This document shows positions 1 through 7,111 of a DNA stretch of 16,338 nucleotides, piece after piece. The stretch comes from Firmicutes bacterium UBA5500 (GTDB lineage: Bacteria > Bacillota > UBA994 > UBA5500), in the NCBI GenBank assembly GCA_002427055.1, contig DIPA01000128.1, positions 6,957 to 23,294 of the forward strand. Reading direction: 5' to 3'. A model generated the notes under the pieces. It was given only the letters and a program-made list of their open reading frames with translations. It had not been told where the DNA came from and did not search any database. How positions within the stretch are numbered: position 1 is the first letter of the stretch; every line of letters begins with the position of its first letter. The position numbers were made by a program, and so were the translations under genes.

Positions 1-726
1 CAGGTTATTTTCCAGGACCCCTATTCTTCGCTCGACCCGCGGATGACTATCACTGAAATTATTGGTGAAGGCATGGACGTGCATTTTAAGTACTCGAATG
101 CGGAGAAACAGCGTAAAGTGAGTGAGCTGTTAGCTAAGGTAGGCCTAACGGAAGACTACGCTAACCGTTTTGCTCACGAGCTTTCCGGCGGTCAGCGACA
201 GCGTATCGGAATCGCGCGTGCACTAGCGGTAGAACCAGAGTTTATCGTGTGCGACGAACCAATTTCGGCTCTTGATGTTTCTATTCAGGCCCAGATTGTT
301 AACCTCCTGATTCAACTACAGCAGGATAGTAACTTAACCTATTTGTTCATTTCCCATGACCTGTCCATGGTCAAGCATATCTCTGACCGGGTTGGTGTGA
401 TGTACTTGGGTAGTCTGGTTGAGGTTGCCACCAGCAAAGCCATTTTCGCGCGTCATCTCCATCCCTATACGAGAGCTCTGCTTTCCGCCATACCGACGGC
501 AGATCCCGAGTTTGAAGCATCACGGACACGGATTAAGCTGGAAGGGGAAGTGCCTAGTCCGGTTAATCCGCCGTCGGGCTGTAAGTTCCGCACACGGTGT
601 CCGCATGCCACTGAACTTTGCGAGCAGCAGCAGCCTCAATTGGTAGAAGCTAATCCGGAGCATTTTGTCGCTTGTCACCATTGGCAGAGATTACATGAGA
701 GCGCGCAAGGAGTCAGCGAATGCTAG
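1..726 (+). CDS. Oligopeptide/dipeptide ABC transporter ATP-binding protein (OppF/DppF type), 3' part
   Basis: The reading frame is open from base 1, so the 5' end with the Walker A motif lies outside the window; 241 residues remain. The fragment begins in the Q-loop ([12 protein letters not shown]). It continues with the ABC signature [15 protein letters not shown], the Walker B FIVCDEP followed by the SALD D-loop, and the switch histidine in ISHDL. After the nucleotide-binding domain comes the C-terminal extension typical of peptide importers ([12 protein letters not shown], then a four-cysteine segment C-x6-C-x7-C ending in AC-HH). The family energises uptake of di- or oligopeptides, usually as the second ATPase of a five-gene operon, so oppD-like and permease genes are expected upstream. 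Nickel or other substrates cannot be excluded. Its stop overlaps the tldD start by 7 bases, indicating one operon and translational coupling. Confidence 0.93.
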   Translation, partial: QVIFQDPYSSLDPRMTITEIIGEGMDVHFKYSNAEKQRKVSELLAKVGLTEDYANRFAHELSGGQRQRIGIARALAVEPEFIVCDEPISALDVSIQAQIVNLLIQLQQDSNLTYLFISHDLSMVKHISDRVGVMYLGSLVEVATSKAIFARHLHPYTRALLSAIPTADPEFEASRTRIKLEGEVPSPVNPPSGCKFRTRCPHATELCEQQQPQLVEANPEHFVACHHWQRLHESAQGVSEC

Positions 727-2105
727 GCAAGTTAACAATAGAGCGTATACTAGGTTTAGCTATTGACTTAGGTGGGGACTTTGCTGAGGTTTTCTGTGAA
801 GACAGCTATTACACGAATGTCCTAGCATTACAAGAGGGCGTGGAGACCAGTTCGTTAGGACGAGAAGCCGGCATTGGCATCCGTATTTTTAATGGCCTGA
901 ATAGCCTTTATGGCTATTCCACTAATACCTCATCTCAAGAGCATCTGCTGGAGATGGTCAGGGCAATGACGGCTTTGCTCAATAGATCAGTAACACAGAG
1001 AGTGCCACTCGCTCACTCTGTCAACTATGGTGGGGCGCATTGCATTGGGGAGAGGCCTACTAGGGTACCCCTTGCTAGTAAGATGGAAAAGGTACAAAGT
1101 GCGCTCACGGCAGCTAAGAGTTACTCGCAGGAGATAGCGCAAGTCTCAGTCAGGTATATCGATATGGAACAGGCAGTACAGATAGCTAACTCCGAGGGCC
1201 TTTTTGCAGAGGATGCTCGTATTAAGACACGAATGCACATCACTGCGTTTGCTCAAAATGAGCATGGCATGCAGACGGGTTATTTTGGTCCGGGAGCGAT
1301 GCGTGGCTTTGAATTCTACGATCACTTGGACATTGAGTGGTATGCGCGAGAATCAGCCCGTATTGCGACAACGATGTTGCATGCTGGCAAATGTCCCGGC
1401 GGCCAAATGCCGGTTATTATTGACAACGGTTTTGGTGGGCTGCTGTTCCATGAGGCCTGTGGCCATAGTTTGGAAGCTACATCAGTTGCCAAAGGGACTT
1501 CGGAGTTTTCCGGTAGACTTGGAGAGAAAATAGCCTCCCCGCTTGTGACTCTGGTCGATGATGGTTCACTCGCCAATGAGTGGGGTTCATTAGCTATTGA
1601 CGATGAAGGAACGCCTGCACAGAAGAACGTGTTAATTGAGAAGGGGCTTTTGCGCGGTTATTTGGTGGACAAGCTTAATGCCCGCAGAATGGGAGTAGAG
1701 CCGACTGGCTCCGCTCGTCGCAAGAACTATCGCTTTGCACCCGTTGCCCGTATGACAAACACCTATATTGCTAATGGCACAAGCACTAAGGAAGAGATCA
1801 TAGCTAATACAGAGCGCGGGTTGTTTGTGAAGTACATTAATGGTGGTTCGGTAAACCCTACAACAGGCGATTTCAATTTTAGTGCTGCCGAGAGTTATCT
1901 TATCGAGAACGGGAAAATTGCCGCACCAGTTAAGGGTGTTACTTTGATTGGCAGAGGCGGCGATATCCTGCAACAGGTTGATATGGTTGCCAATAATCTT
2001 GAGATCAGGCAAGGTTATTGCTTCGCTTCGTCGGGGCCGCTCTATATTGGAGCAGGTCAACCGACCGTTCGAGTGGCAAATATGACGGTGGGGGGTACAA
2101 GGTAA
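720..2105 (+). CDS. tldD: TldD-family metalloprotease
   Basis: This 461-residue protein belongs to the TldD/PmbA (U62) family. The zinc-protease motif HEACGH lies at residues 244-249, and a C-terminal cysteine (C434, in QGYC) sits where TldD proteins place their third metal ligand. Conserved blocks around it ([19 protein letters not shown], the final GxGQPT) also fit. In E. coli, TldD and TldE form a heterodimer that degrades unfolded or flexible peptides and matures microcin B17; only TldD carries the active site. The ATG at 720 is supported by AAGGAG at 707-712, seven bases upstream. It overlaps the transporter ATPase upstream and the tldE-like gene downstream, so the three are probably co-transcribed. 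The physiological substrate here is unknown; with a peptide transporter next door, imported peptides or a modified peptide are possible. No TOMM or bacteriocin precursor is visible in the window. Confidence 0.95.
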   Translation: MLGKLTIERILGLAIDLGGDFAEVFCEDSYYTNVLALQEGVETSSLGREAGIGIRIFNGLNSLYGYSTNTSSQEHLLEMVRAMTALLNRSVTQRVPLAHSVNYGGAHCIGERPTRVPLASKMEKVQSALTAAKSYSQEIAQVSVRYIDMEQAVQIANSEGLFAEDARIKTRMHITAFAQNEHGMQTGYFGPGAMRGFEFYDHLDIEWYARESARIATTMLHAGKCPGGQMPVIIDNGFGGLLFHEACGHSLEATSVAKGTSEFSGRLGEKIASPLVTLVDDGSLANEWGSLAIDDEGTPAQKNVLIEKGLLRGYLVDKLNARRMGVEPTGSARRKNYRFAPVARMTNTYIANGTSTKEEIIANTERGLFVKYINGGSVNPTTGDFNFSAAESYLIENGKIAAPVKGVTLIGRGGDILQQVDMVANNLEIRQGYCFASSGPLYIGAGQPTVRVANMTVGGTR

Positions 2106-3436
2106 TGCTAGAACAGTTCATTACCACGTTTACGGAGTGTGCCCATACCGCCGGCATAAGTCGCCTACAGTTTTACGTTGAGCAAATAAGTGAGCAAAAG
2201 CTACATGTTTACCAAGCTGAGCTAGAACGGTTACAGCTTGCGGATGTCACTTTGGTTTATGTTGAAGGTGAATATGGCGGGAAGCTTGGTAGTACTTTTG
2301 TTGAGAACTTGCAGCCTCACCTTTTTACTGAGCATATTGCTACTATTAAGCAGACAGCTGAGTATAATAATATGCCTTTTGCCCCGAGGCGGTCGTTAGC
2401 ATTGCCAACACCGCACGTTACCACTGATTCTATGCCCATCTCTTTGCTAGCTGACCAACTGAAGGAAGCTGAGAGTGTTGCTTACGCAGTAGATGAGCGT
2501 GTTAAGCTTGTGCGCGATTGCTCGTTTGTTGGCAAGTCCAAACGGATTATGTTAATCGATGATCAGGGAGGCCAGATTGAGGATCATCTTCATTATTATC
2601 GTGCAAGCATAGGGATCATAGCAGAAGATGGGAATAGCATACAAACAGCAGGGCACTCTGGTTTTGCCCGTAGTATTGACCAACTTGACTTGAAAGCACT
2701 CGCGCGAACAGCGGCTAATAGAGCTGTTTCGATGCTAGGTGCCGCTCCGGTAAAGACTGGCGACTATCCGGTAATTTTGTTAAACGATGTGGTCTGTGAT
2801 TTGTTGTTGACTTTCTTGCCAGCCTTTTATGCCGATAGAGTGCAGAACTCTATGAGCAGAATGCAGGGCAGGCTGGGGCAGCAAGTCGCGGCTACAGCTG
2901 TTACATTAATAGAAGACCCGGATTTTGACCAGGGAATTATCACGCGGCGCTTCGATGATGAGGCTACTCCAACTCTCAGAAAGCAGATTATTGAAGACGG
3001 TGTATTGCGGTGCTATTTTCATAACCGGCAGACAGCGCAAAAGGCAGATACAGTGTCTACCGGAAATGGCTTTAAGCGTGACTATACCGAAAAACCGACT
3101 ATCTGCCCTACCAATCTTTACTTGCGTAAGGGTGATTTCACTCTGACTGAGTTGGAGCGACAGATGGGTGATGGCCTTCTGATAACTGAGTGTGATGGTA
3201 TGTTCGCCGGTGCAGATCCAGTTTCTGGCGATTTTTCCCTCATCTCAAAAGGTTATCTAATAAGTAGCGGTAAAGTCGTTCGCCCGGTGGCACAGATTAC
3301 GGTTGCCGGTAATTTCTTTGACATGCTGCGTCAGATTACAGGCATAGGTTGCGATTATACGTCCGGAGGCTCTGAAAGCGGCTTTGTAACGGCGCCTTCG
3401 ATTCAGATTACGCACTTGTCTGTTTCCGGAGAATAA
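2105..3436 (+). CDS. pmbA: TldE/PmbA-family protein, partner of TldD
   Basis: This 443-residue protein is the paralogous partner of TldD. It has the same overall fold blocks, such as RRFDDEATPT (counterpart of the TldD DDEGTP block) and the C-terminal region ending QITHLSVSGE. It lacks the HExxxH motif, the position being occupied by VCDLLLTF, as expected for the inactive TldE subunit that shapes the substrate channel. The frame is open further upstream, to 2018, but the ATG at 2105 is the likely start: it overlaps the tldD stop in a TAATG arrangement and follows a run of G residues just upstream. An earlier start would add 29 residues inside tldD that resemble nothing in the family. It is the last gene of the operon and is followed by an intrinsic terminator. 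Confidence 0.92.
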   Translation: MLEQFITTFTECAHTAGISRLQFYVEQISEQKLHVYQAELERLQLADVTLVYVEGEYGGKLGSTFVENLQPHLFTEHIATIKQTAEYNNMPFAPRRSLALPTPHVTTDSMPISLLADQLKEAESVAYAVDERVKLVRDCSFVGKSKRIMLIDDQGGQIEDHLHYYRASIGIIAEDGNSIQTAGHSGFARSIDQLDLKALARTAANRAVSMLGAAPVKTGDYPVILLNDVVCDLLLTFLPAFYADRVQNSMSRMQGRLGQQVAATAVTLIEDPDFDQGIITRRFDDEATPTLRKQIIEDGVLRCYFHNRQTAQKADTVSTGNGFKRDYTEKPTICPTNLYLRKGDFTLTELERQMGDGLLITECDGMFAGADPVSGDFSLISKGYLISSGKVVRPVAQITVAGNFFDMLRQITGIGCDYTSGGSESGFVTAPSIQITHLSVSGE

Positions 3437-3445
3437 TATAAGAGA

Positions 3446-3477
3446 AAACCCGGCGAACGAACGCGGGCTTTCTTTGT
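3446..3477 (+). terminator. Intrinsic terminator after pmbA
   Basis: An A-tract leads into CCCG-g-CG (3449-3455), loop AACGAA, then CGCGGG (3462-3467), followed by a T-rich run (cTTTcTTTG). The stem is six G/C pairs with one bulged G. It lies 12 bases after the pmbA stop and closes the peptide-transporter/tldDE operon. Confidence 0.75.
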
Positions 3478-3527
3478 TGGTTTGCTCAGCGAAACATTGT
3501 CATAGGGCAATACTATCGCTACTTTTT

Positions 3528-3536
3528 TGCTATAAT
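3528..3536 (+). promoter_or_regulatory. Extended -10 promoter of the dehydratase gene
   Basis: TGCTATAAT is a perfect -10 hexamer with the TGn extension. No good -35 lies at 17 bases (CAATAC); TTGTCA at 3497-3502 is too far away at 28 bases. Extended -10 promoters tolerate a poor -35. Transcription would start around 3543, giving a leader of about 53 bases. Confidence 0.65.
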
Positions 3537-3545
3537 GTTTTAGAG

Positions 3546-3586
3546 AGCCTCAATCAGGCTAAAATAACAACTACAAAATGTGAGGC
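3546..3586 (+). promoter_or_regulatory. Possible SD-sequestering leader of the dehydratase gene
   Basis: AGCCT (3546-3550) can pair with AGGCT (3556-3560) as a small hairpin. Alternatively GCCTCA (3547-3552) is an exact complement of TGAGGC (3581-3586), which contains the Shine-Dalgarno GAGG (3582-3585) of the GTG start at 3596. The two pairings exclude each other, so the leader could switch between open and closed ribosome access. Both stems are short (5 and 6 pairs); this is an inference from complementarity alone. Confidence 0.3.
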
Positions 3587-3595
3587 GAATTTACG

Positions 3596-4540
3596 GTGAC
3601 GAATTTTAATATCAGAGAATGTGCAAAACGCTTGAGCCCTTATATCATCAAGACACCACTGGTTGAAATTGAAGCCCTATCTGAGCGTGCCGGGAGAAAG
3701 GTTTATCTCAAGTTGGAAAGTATGCAGAGGACCGGTGCATTCAAGTTCCGCGGGGCAATGAACTACATGCTGACACTGGATCCTGCTGAGGCTAAAAAAG
3801 GTGTGATTACTGCTTCTAGTGGTAATCATGGTTTGGGAATGTCTTTGGGAGGCAAACTACGAGGCATCAAATGCACTGTAGTAATGCCTGTTTCTGCTCC
3901 ATTGACAAAACAGAATCGGGCTAAGTCTTATGGAGCTACCCTAGTGCTTCACGGTGCAGATTATGATGAGGCTCAGGAATATGCAAAGAAACTGTCTCTC
4001 GAGCATAATTATACCTATGTTCCTAGCTTCAATCATCCTGCGATTATTGAAGGGCAAGGTACTATATTAGCGGAGGTCTTAACAGAACTGCCGCAAACCG
4101 ATATGGTAATAGCACCGGTAGGCGGTGGTGGTCTTTTATCAGGACTGTTAATTGCCAAAGAGCAATTGAATTCAGATGTCAAGATAGTTGGAGTGGAGCC
4201 GGTTGGTGCCGCTAGTATGCAAACTTCTTTGAAGGCTGGGCAGCTTACAACCCTAGCAGCTATGCAGACTATTGCTGATGGAGTAGCTGTACGTACTCCT
4301 GGCAACCTTAATCTAGACATAGTAGGCCGCTTTAACCCGGAAATGTGGTGTATCGACGATACTGAAATACGAGAAGCACAGAAGCTGCTGCTGAGCGAAA
4401 CTAAGCTGATAGCAGAGACAGCCGGAGTAGTTTCGGTTGCTGGGTTACTGGCTGCGAAGTTGCCTCAGGAGATTAAGACAGTGGTTTGTGTAATTAGTGG
4501 TGCTAACGTGGATCTCTCTAGTTTGCAGGGACTAGTCTAG
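3596..4540 (+). CDS. PLP-dependent threonine/serine dehydratase, catabolic (TdcB-like) length
   Basis: This 314-residue fold-type II PLP enzyme is of the threonine ammonia-lyase/serine dehydratase group, which converts threonine to 2-oxobutyrate (or serine to pyruvate) and ammonia. The PLP-binding lysine is K50 in TGAFKFRGA. The substrate-binding loop is ASSGNHGLG (73-81), and the phosphate-binding glycine loop is PVGGGGLLSG around residue 174. The protein ends soon after the catalytic domain (VVCVISGANVD), with no C-terminal ACT or regulatory domain. This resembles the short catabolic TdcB form rather than the roughly 500-residue isoleucine-biosynthetic IlvA. Other family members (racemases, hydroxyaspartate dehydratase) cannot be excluded. 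The GTG start at 3596 is set by GAGG at 3582-3585. It appears to be a stand-alone unit from its own promoter, with no terminator visible behind it. Confidence 0.85.
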   Translation: MTNFNIRECAKRLSPYIIKTPLVEIEALSERAGRKVYLKLESMQRTGAFKFRGAMNYMLTLDPAEAKKGVITASSGNHGLGMSLGGKLRGIKCTVVMPVSAPLTKQNRAKSYGATLVLHGADYDEAQEYAKKLSLEHNYTYVPSFNHPAIIEGQGTILAEVLTELPQTDMVIAPVGGGGLLSGLLIAKEQLNSDVKIVGVEPVGAASMQTSLKAGQLTTLAAMQTIADGVAVRTPGNLNLDIVGRFNPEMWCIDDTEIREAQKLLLSETKLIAETAGVVSVAGLLAAKLPQEIKTVVCVISGANVDLSSLQGLV

Positions 4541-4567
4541 TTGCTAGTGTGGTAACTTTTGAAGTTC

Positions 4568-4573
4568 TATAAT
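4568..4573 (+). promoter_or_regulatory. Possible -10 box upstream of the CofE-like gene
   Basis: A perfect TATAAT hexamer lies 91 bases upstream of the likely ATG. No convincing -35 is at 16-18 bases; TTGCTA at 4541-4546 is 21 bases away. The gene could instead be read through from the dehydratase, as no terminator is visible between them. The surrounding spacer is unusually rich in CTAG. Confidence 0.3.
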
Positions 4574-4664
4574 ACGCTAGGCAGGCGATGGCTAGTATAA
4601 AACATCCTAGATAAGGCAATTTTTAAGAGGTGTAATATCGGGCTAGGCAAGGGGGACTATATTG

Positions 4665-5363
4665 ATGAGAGAATATGAACCGATTGTTCACGTTGGTGAA
4701 GAGGCTTACTTACGCATCATGATCAAGACTCATACTATTATGAAGGGTGAAGATATCGGTGACCTCATGGTCCGTTATGTGCAGCCAGAATTAGAGCCCG
4801 GTGATATTATTTTTGTGAGCGAAAAAGCAGCTGCGGCTAGTCAAGGACGGGCGGTGCCTCTTGATGAGATTAAGCCTAGCCCGCTCGCTCGCTTTTTGGT
4901 ACGTTTTGTCTATAAGGCCCCCTATGGCATCGGCCTGGGCATGCCTGAAACGATGGAGATGGCCATACGTGAGGTTGGCGTCCCTAAAATTTTACTGGCC
5001 TCGATAATTGGCGGTTTAGGAAAAATCTTTGGCATCAGGGGACTTTTTTATCGTGTAGCAGGACCAAAAGCTCGGTCAATAGACGGTCCAGCCGATTATG
5101 TAATCCCCCCTTACAACCGTCATGTGGTATTAGGGGTGGCTAATGCTGATGAGCTTTGTCGTCAGGCTGCTGCTAAGGTTGGTACAGCCGTAGCAATAGT
5201 AGATGCCAATGATATCGGTATGAATATTATTGGCCTCTCCAGCCCAGAGCTGGAGCAACTGCCATGGCGCGCCATACTGAAGGACAACCCTGCTGGACAG
5301 ACTTCTGAGAGTACTCCTTTTGGCATAATCCGCCCTTTGGGTGCCTTACAAAAGGCACGCTGA
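4665..5363 (+). CDS. CofE-like protein (F420-0:gamma-glutamyl ligase family), function unknown
   Basis: This 232-residue protein resembles the F420-0:gamma-glutamyl ligase (CofE) family. Points of similarity are an early GDI segment, ELEPGDIIFVSEKAAAASQGR (residues 43-62 region, like the GD-xxx-SK-xxx-xEGR block of CofE), a central glycine-rich GGLGKIFG (117-124), and IVDANDIGMNIIG (178-190). CofE adds glutamates to coenzyme F420 using GTP. I do not recognise the canonical CofE substrate segment with its DTFGRP-type motif, and no other F420 biosynthesis gene is present. The substrate is therefore probably different; this kind of orphan homolog occurs in bacteria without known F420. The frame allows a TTG three bases earlier (4662), but the ATG at 4665 sits nine bases after the GGGGG at 4651-4655 and is preferred. 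The gene lies alone between the dehydratase and the pyr promoter. Confidence 0.7.
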   Translation: MREYEPIVHVGEEAYLRIMIKTHTIMKGEDIGDLMVRYVQPELEPGDIIFVSEKAAAASQGRAVPLDEIKPSPLARFLVRFVYKAPYGIGLGMPETMEMAIREVGVPKILLASIIGGLGKIFGIRGLFYRVAGPKARSIDGPADYVIPPYNRHVVLGVANADELCRQAAAKVGTAVAIVDANDIGMNIIGLSSPELEQLPWRAILKDNPAGQTSESTPFGIIRPLGALQKAR

Positions 5364-5380
5364 AATACACAAATTACTAG

Positions 5381-5410
5381 TTGACGCTATGGACAAGACT
5401 ATGGTATTCT
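5381..5410 (+). promoter_or_regulatory. Promoter of the pyrBI operon
   Basis: TTGACG (5381-5386) and TATTCT (5405-5410) are separated by 18 bases, a good housekeeping-sigma promoter. Transcription would begin near 5417, just ahead of the PyrR-binding leader, which is the arrangement expected for an attenuated pyr operon. Confidence 0.7.
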
Positions 5411-5427
5411 CTGTTGCAGAATCAAGA

Positions 5428-5533
5428 GCCTTTAACTTTGGTCCCGTGAGGCTGAGAAGGCACTGGCATAGTTTTCGCATATAGCCGATTTGCGCCTTCT
5501 TGCCCTTCCCGGGGAAGAGGGCGTTTGTTTTCT
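5428..5533 (+). promoter_or_regulatory. PyrR-dependent transcription attenuator (pyr leader)
   Basis: The leader contains GGUCCCGUGAGGCU at 5440-5453, matching 13 of 14 positions of the PyrR-binding consensus ARUCCNGNGAGGYU as I know it. Three alternative structures can be drawn. The anti-antiterminator closes with GCCUUU (5428-5433) paired to GAAGGC (5456-5461). The antiterminator pairs GAGAAGGC (5454-5461) with GCCUUCUU (5494-5501), eight continuous pairs. The terminator pairs CGCCUUCUU (5493-5501) with AAGAGGGCG (5515-5523) and is followed by a U-tract. In this mechanism UMP-bound PyrR stabilises the first structure, freeing the terminator when pyrimidines are abundant. The pyrR gene itself is not in the window. 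Confidence 0.9.
5493..5533 (+). terminator. Conditional terminator of the pyr attenuator
   Basis: A nine-pair outer stem (5493-5501 with 5515-5523) is extended by CCC (5503-5505) against GGG around 5511-5513 and followed by TTTGTTTTCT. Its 5' arm is also the 3' arm of the antiterminator, so it forms only when PyrR locks the upstream hairpin. Confidence 0.85.
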
Positions 5534-5550
5534 CACTAGATATTGGAAAG

Positions 5551-5556
5551 GGAGGG
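5551..5556 (+). promoter_or_regulatory. Shine-Dalgarno that decides the pyrB start
   Basis: GGAGGG lies six bases before the TTG at 5563. It comes after the attenuator T-tract, so the in-frame TTG at 5500, which sits inside the terminator stem, cannot be the real start. Confidence 0.85.
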
Positions 5557-5562
5557 AAAACG

Positions 5563-6489
5563 TTGAGTATTTACGGTAAATCTTTGATCTCGCCAGATGA
5601 TTTCACGGTTGAGGAGTTGCAGACAGTAGTGAACACCGCACGTGAAATGATGGATACTGGGATGACTGCTTATCAAGATCTATGCAGAGGCAAGATATTA
5701 GCTACACTGTTTTATGAGCCAAGTACGCGTACGAAGTTGAGTTTTGAGTCAGCTATGTTACGTATGGGAGGAAGCATACTAGGATTTGGGGATGCCAACA
5801 CTAGCTCGGTCGCCAAAGGTGAAAGCATTGCCGATACAGTTCGTGTTATTTCGAGTTATGCCGATATTGCGGTTATGCGCCACCATAAAGAAGGTGCACC
5901 TAAGTTGGCTGCTCAATACGCAACAATTCCTTTTATCAATGGGGGCGATGGTGGGCATCAACATCCAACCCAAACATTGACCGATCTTTTGACAGTAGCG
6001 AAGTATAAAGGGGAATTTAAGGATCAAGTAGTGGCCTTCTGTGGTGATCTCAAATTTGGTCGTACAGTGCACTCTTTGATTCGTACGTTGGCTCGCCTAC
6101 AGACCAAGAAAATCATTTTAGTATCACCAGAAGAATTGACCTTACCGCAGAACTTGTATCGTGAGTTGCTAGAGCGCGGCATCAAGATGGAGGTTGTGAC
6201 TTGCCTAGAGGGAATAATCTCAGAGGTCGACGTGCTCTACATGACCCGTATTCAACGTGAAAGATTTTTCAATGAAGCCGACTATCAACGCTTGAAAGAT
6301 ACGTATATCTTAGATGTACACAAATTGGAACGGGCAAAATCTGACATGATTATCATGCACCCATTGCCAAGAGTTAATGAGATTGCTTATGAAATTGATA
6401 ACGATCCACGTGCAATCTACTTCAAACAAGCTGAATGTGGTGTCTACGCTCGGATGGCTCTGATGGCATTACAATTGGGGGTGATGTAG
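5563..6489 (+). CDS. pyrB: Aspartate carbamoyltransferase catalytic subunit
   Basis: This 308-residue catalytic chain of ATCase joins carbamoyl phosphate and aspartate to give N-carbamoylaspartate, the committed step of pyrimidine synthesis. Carbamoyl-phosphate residues are in YEPSTRTKLSFE (51-62), the loop with SSVAKGES (81-88) and RHHKEGA (107-112). The aspartate side includes HPTQTLTDL (134-142), and the domain-joining HPLPRVNEI is at 266-274. The length is normal for the family. The TTG start at 5563 (MSIYGKSLIS) is chosen from the strong GGAGGG at 5551-5556. A longer reading from the TTG at 5500 would translate the attenuator. Expression should be controlled by the PyrR attenuator just upstream. 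The stop is directly followed by pyrI, so a dodecameric E. coli-type holoenzyme is likely. Confidence 0.97.
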   Translation: MSIYGKSLISPDDFTVEELQTVVNTAREMMDTGMTAYQDLCRGKILATLFYEPSTRTKLSFESAMLRMGGSILGFGDANTSSVAKGESIADTVRVISSYADIAVMRHHKEGAPKLAAQYATIPFINGGDGGHQHPTQTLTDLLTVAKYKGEFKDQVVAFCGDLKFGRTVHSLIRTLARLQTKKIILVSPEELTLPQNLYRELLERGIKMEVVTCLEGIISEVDVLYMTRIQRERFFNEADYQRLKDTYILDVHKLERAKSDMIIMHPLPRVNEIAYEIDNDPRAIYFKQAECGVYARMALMALQLGVM

Positions 6490-6918
6490 ATGATGCAGGT
6501 AACAAGCATTTCGGAAGGCATTGTTCTGGACCATATTACATCTGGCAATGGCCTTAAGATCTTTAGCAAACTGAACCTTGCAGCACTTGATCATCCTGTT
6601 GTTTTGCTGATGAATGTTCCTTCCCGACTCTTGGGCCGTAAGGACATCATTAAGATTCAAAACATCAAAGATATCGATCTGGCGATGATCGGATTGGTTG
6701 ATTCATCAACTACGGTGAATGTAATTTCCGGAGGGAAGATCATCAGTAAGCACAAGGTTGGTATACCGGAAGAGGTAAGAGGCTTGTTTAAATGTAGTAA
6801 TCCCCGATGTGTTACTAATTCCGATACCTATGCTGAACCAATTTTCCACCTGGTTGACGCCAAAAGTCGTGAGTATGCTTGTGAGTACTGTGAGGAAACA
6901 ACGAAATACCGTTTGTAA
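6490..6918 (+). CDS. pyrI: Aspartate carbamoyltransferase regulatory subunit
   Basis: This 142-residue regulatory chain binds CTP/ATP in its N-terminal domain and holds the catalytic trimers together through a C-terminal zinc domain. The nucleotide-binding part includes GIVLDHITSGNGLKIF (10-25) and the RKDIIKI segment. The zinc ligands are C102 and C107 (CSNPRC) and C131 and C134 (CEYC), the usual C-x4-C...C-x2-C arrangement. The start follows the pyrB stop with no gap, after a GGGGGTG run at 6477-6483; the second ATG at 6493 is an equally plausible start. B. subtilis ATCase lacks PyrI, whereas several clostridial genomes encode it, which argues for a clostridial-type host. The operon ends at the strong terminator after this gene. 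Confidence 0.96.
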   Translation: MMQVTSISEGIVLDHITSGNGLKIFSKLNLAALDHPVVLLMNVPSRLLGRKDIIKIQNIKDIDLAMIGLVDSSTTVNVISGGKIISKHKVGIPEEVRGLFKCSNPRCVTNSDTYAEPIFHLVDAKSREYACEYCEETTKYRL

Positions 6919-6932
6919 TTAGCTTGACCTTA

Positions 6933-6970
6933 GGGGGCCGTCTTTGTTTTTTGACGGCCCCCGTTTTATT
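6933..6970 (+). terminator. Strong intrinsic terminator after pyrI
   Basis: A perfect ten-pair stem, GGGGGCCGTC (6933-6942) with GACGGCCCCC (6953-6962), encloses a T-rich ten-base loop and is followed by GTTTTATT. It closes the pyrBI operon. Confidence 0.95.
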
Positions 6971-7015
6971 GTGGCATCATTCTACGTAATATTGGCGCAT
7001 GTTTGCCGTATTAGA

Positions 7016-7044
7016 TAGACCACTGCTCGAACTGATGGTACAAT
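7016..7044 (+). promoter_or_regulatory. Promoter of the MATE transporter gene
   Basis: The extended -10 TGGTACAAT (7036-7044) has a weak -35 TAGACC (7016-7021) at 17-base spacing. The same ten bases ATGGTACAAT recur in the promoter at 10955-10983. It follows the pyrI terminator, so the transporter has its own transcription start. Confidence 0.55.
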
Positions 7045-7111
7045 GGTTGAAGTGCCTTCATAGCATTATGGCCGTTATATTTCTACCACATCATGAGGAG
7101 GCGCCAGCAGG

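Noticed and set aside
2018..2104. Upstream extension of the TldE frame into tldD
   Set aside because: The extra 29 residues do not resemble the family, and the ATG at 2105 overlapping the tldD stop is a standard coupled start.
5341..5358. GTGCCTT-ACAA-AAGGCAC perfect inverted repeat at the end of the CofE-like gene
   Set aside because: It is inside the coding region and is followed by GCTGAAATACAC with no T-tract, so it does not look like a terminator.
5500..5562. In-frame TTG at 5500 that would lengthen PyrB by 21 residues
   Set aside because: It lies inside the attenuator terminator stem, has no Shine-Dalgarno, and the GGAGGG at 5551 clearly serves the TTG at 5563, which gives the normal PyrB N-terminus.
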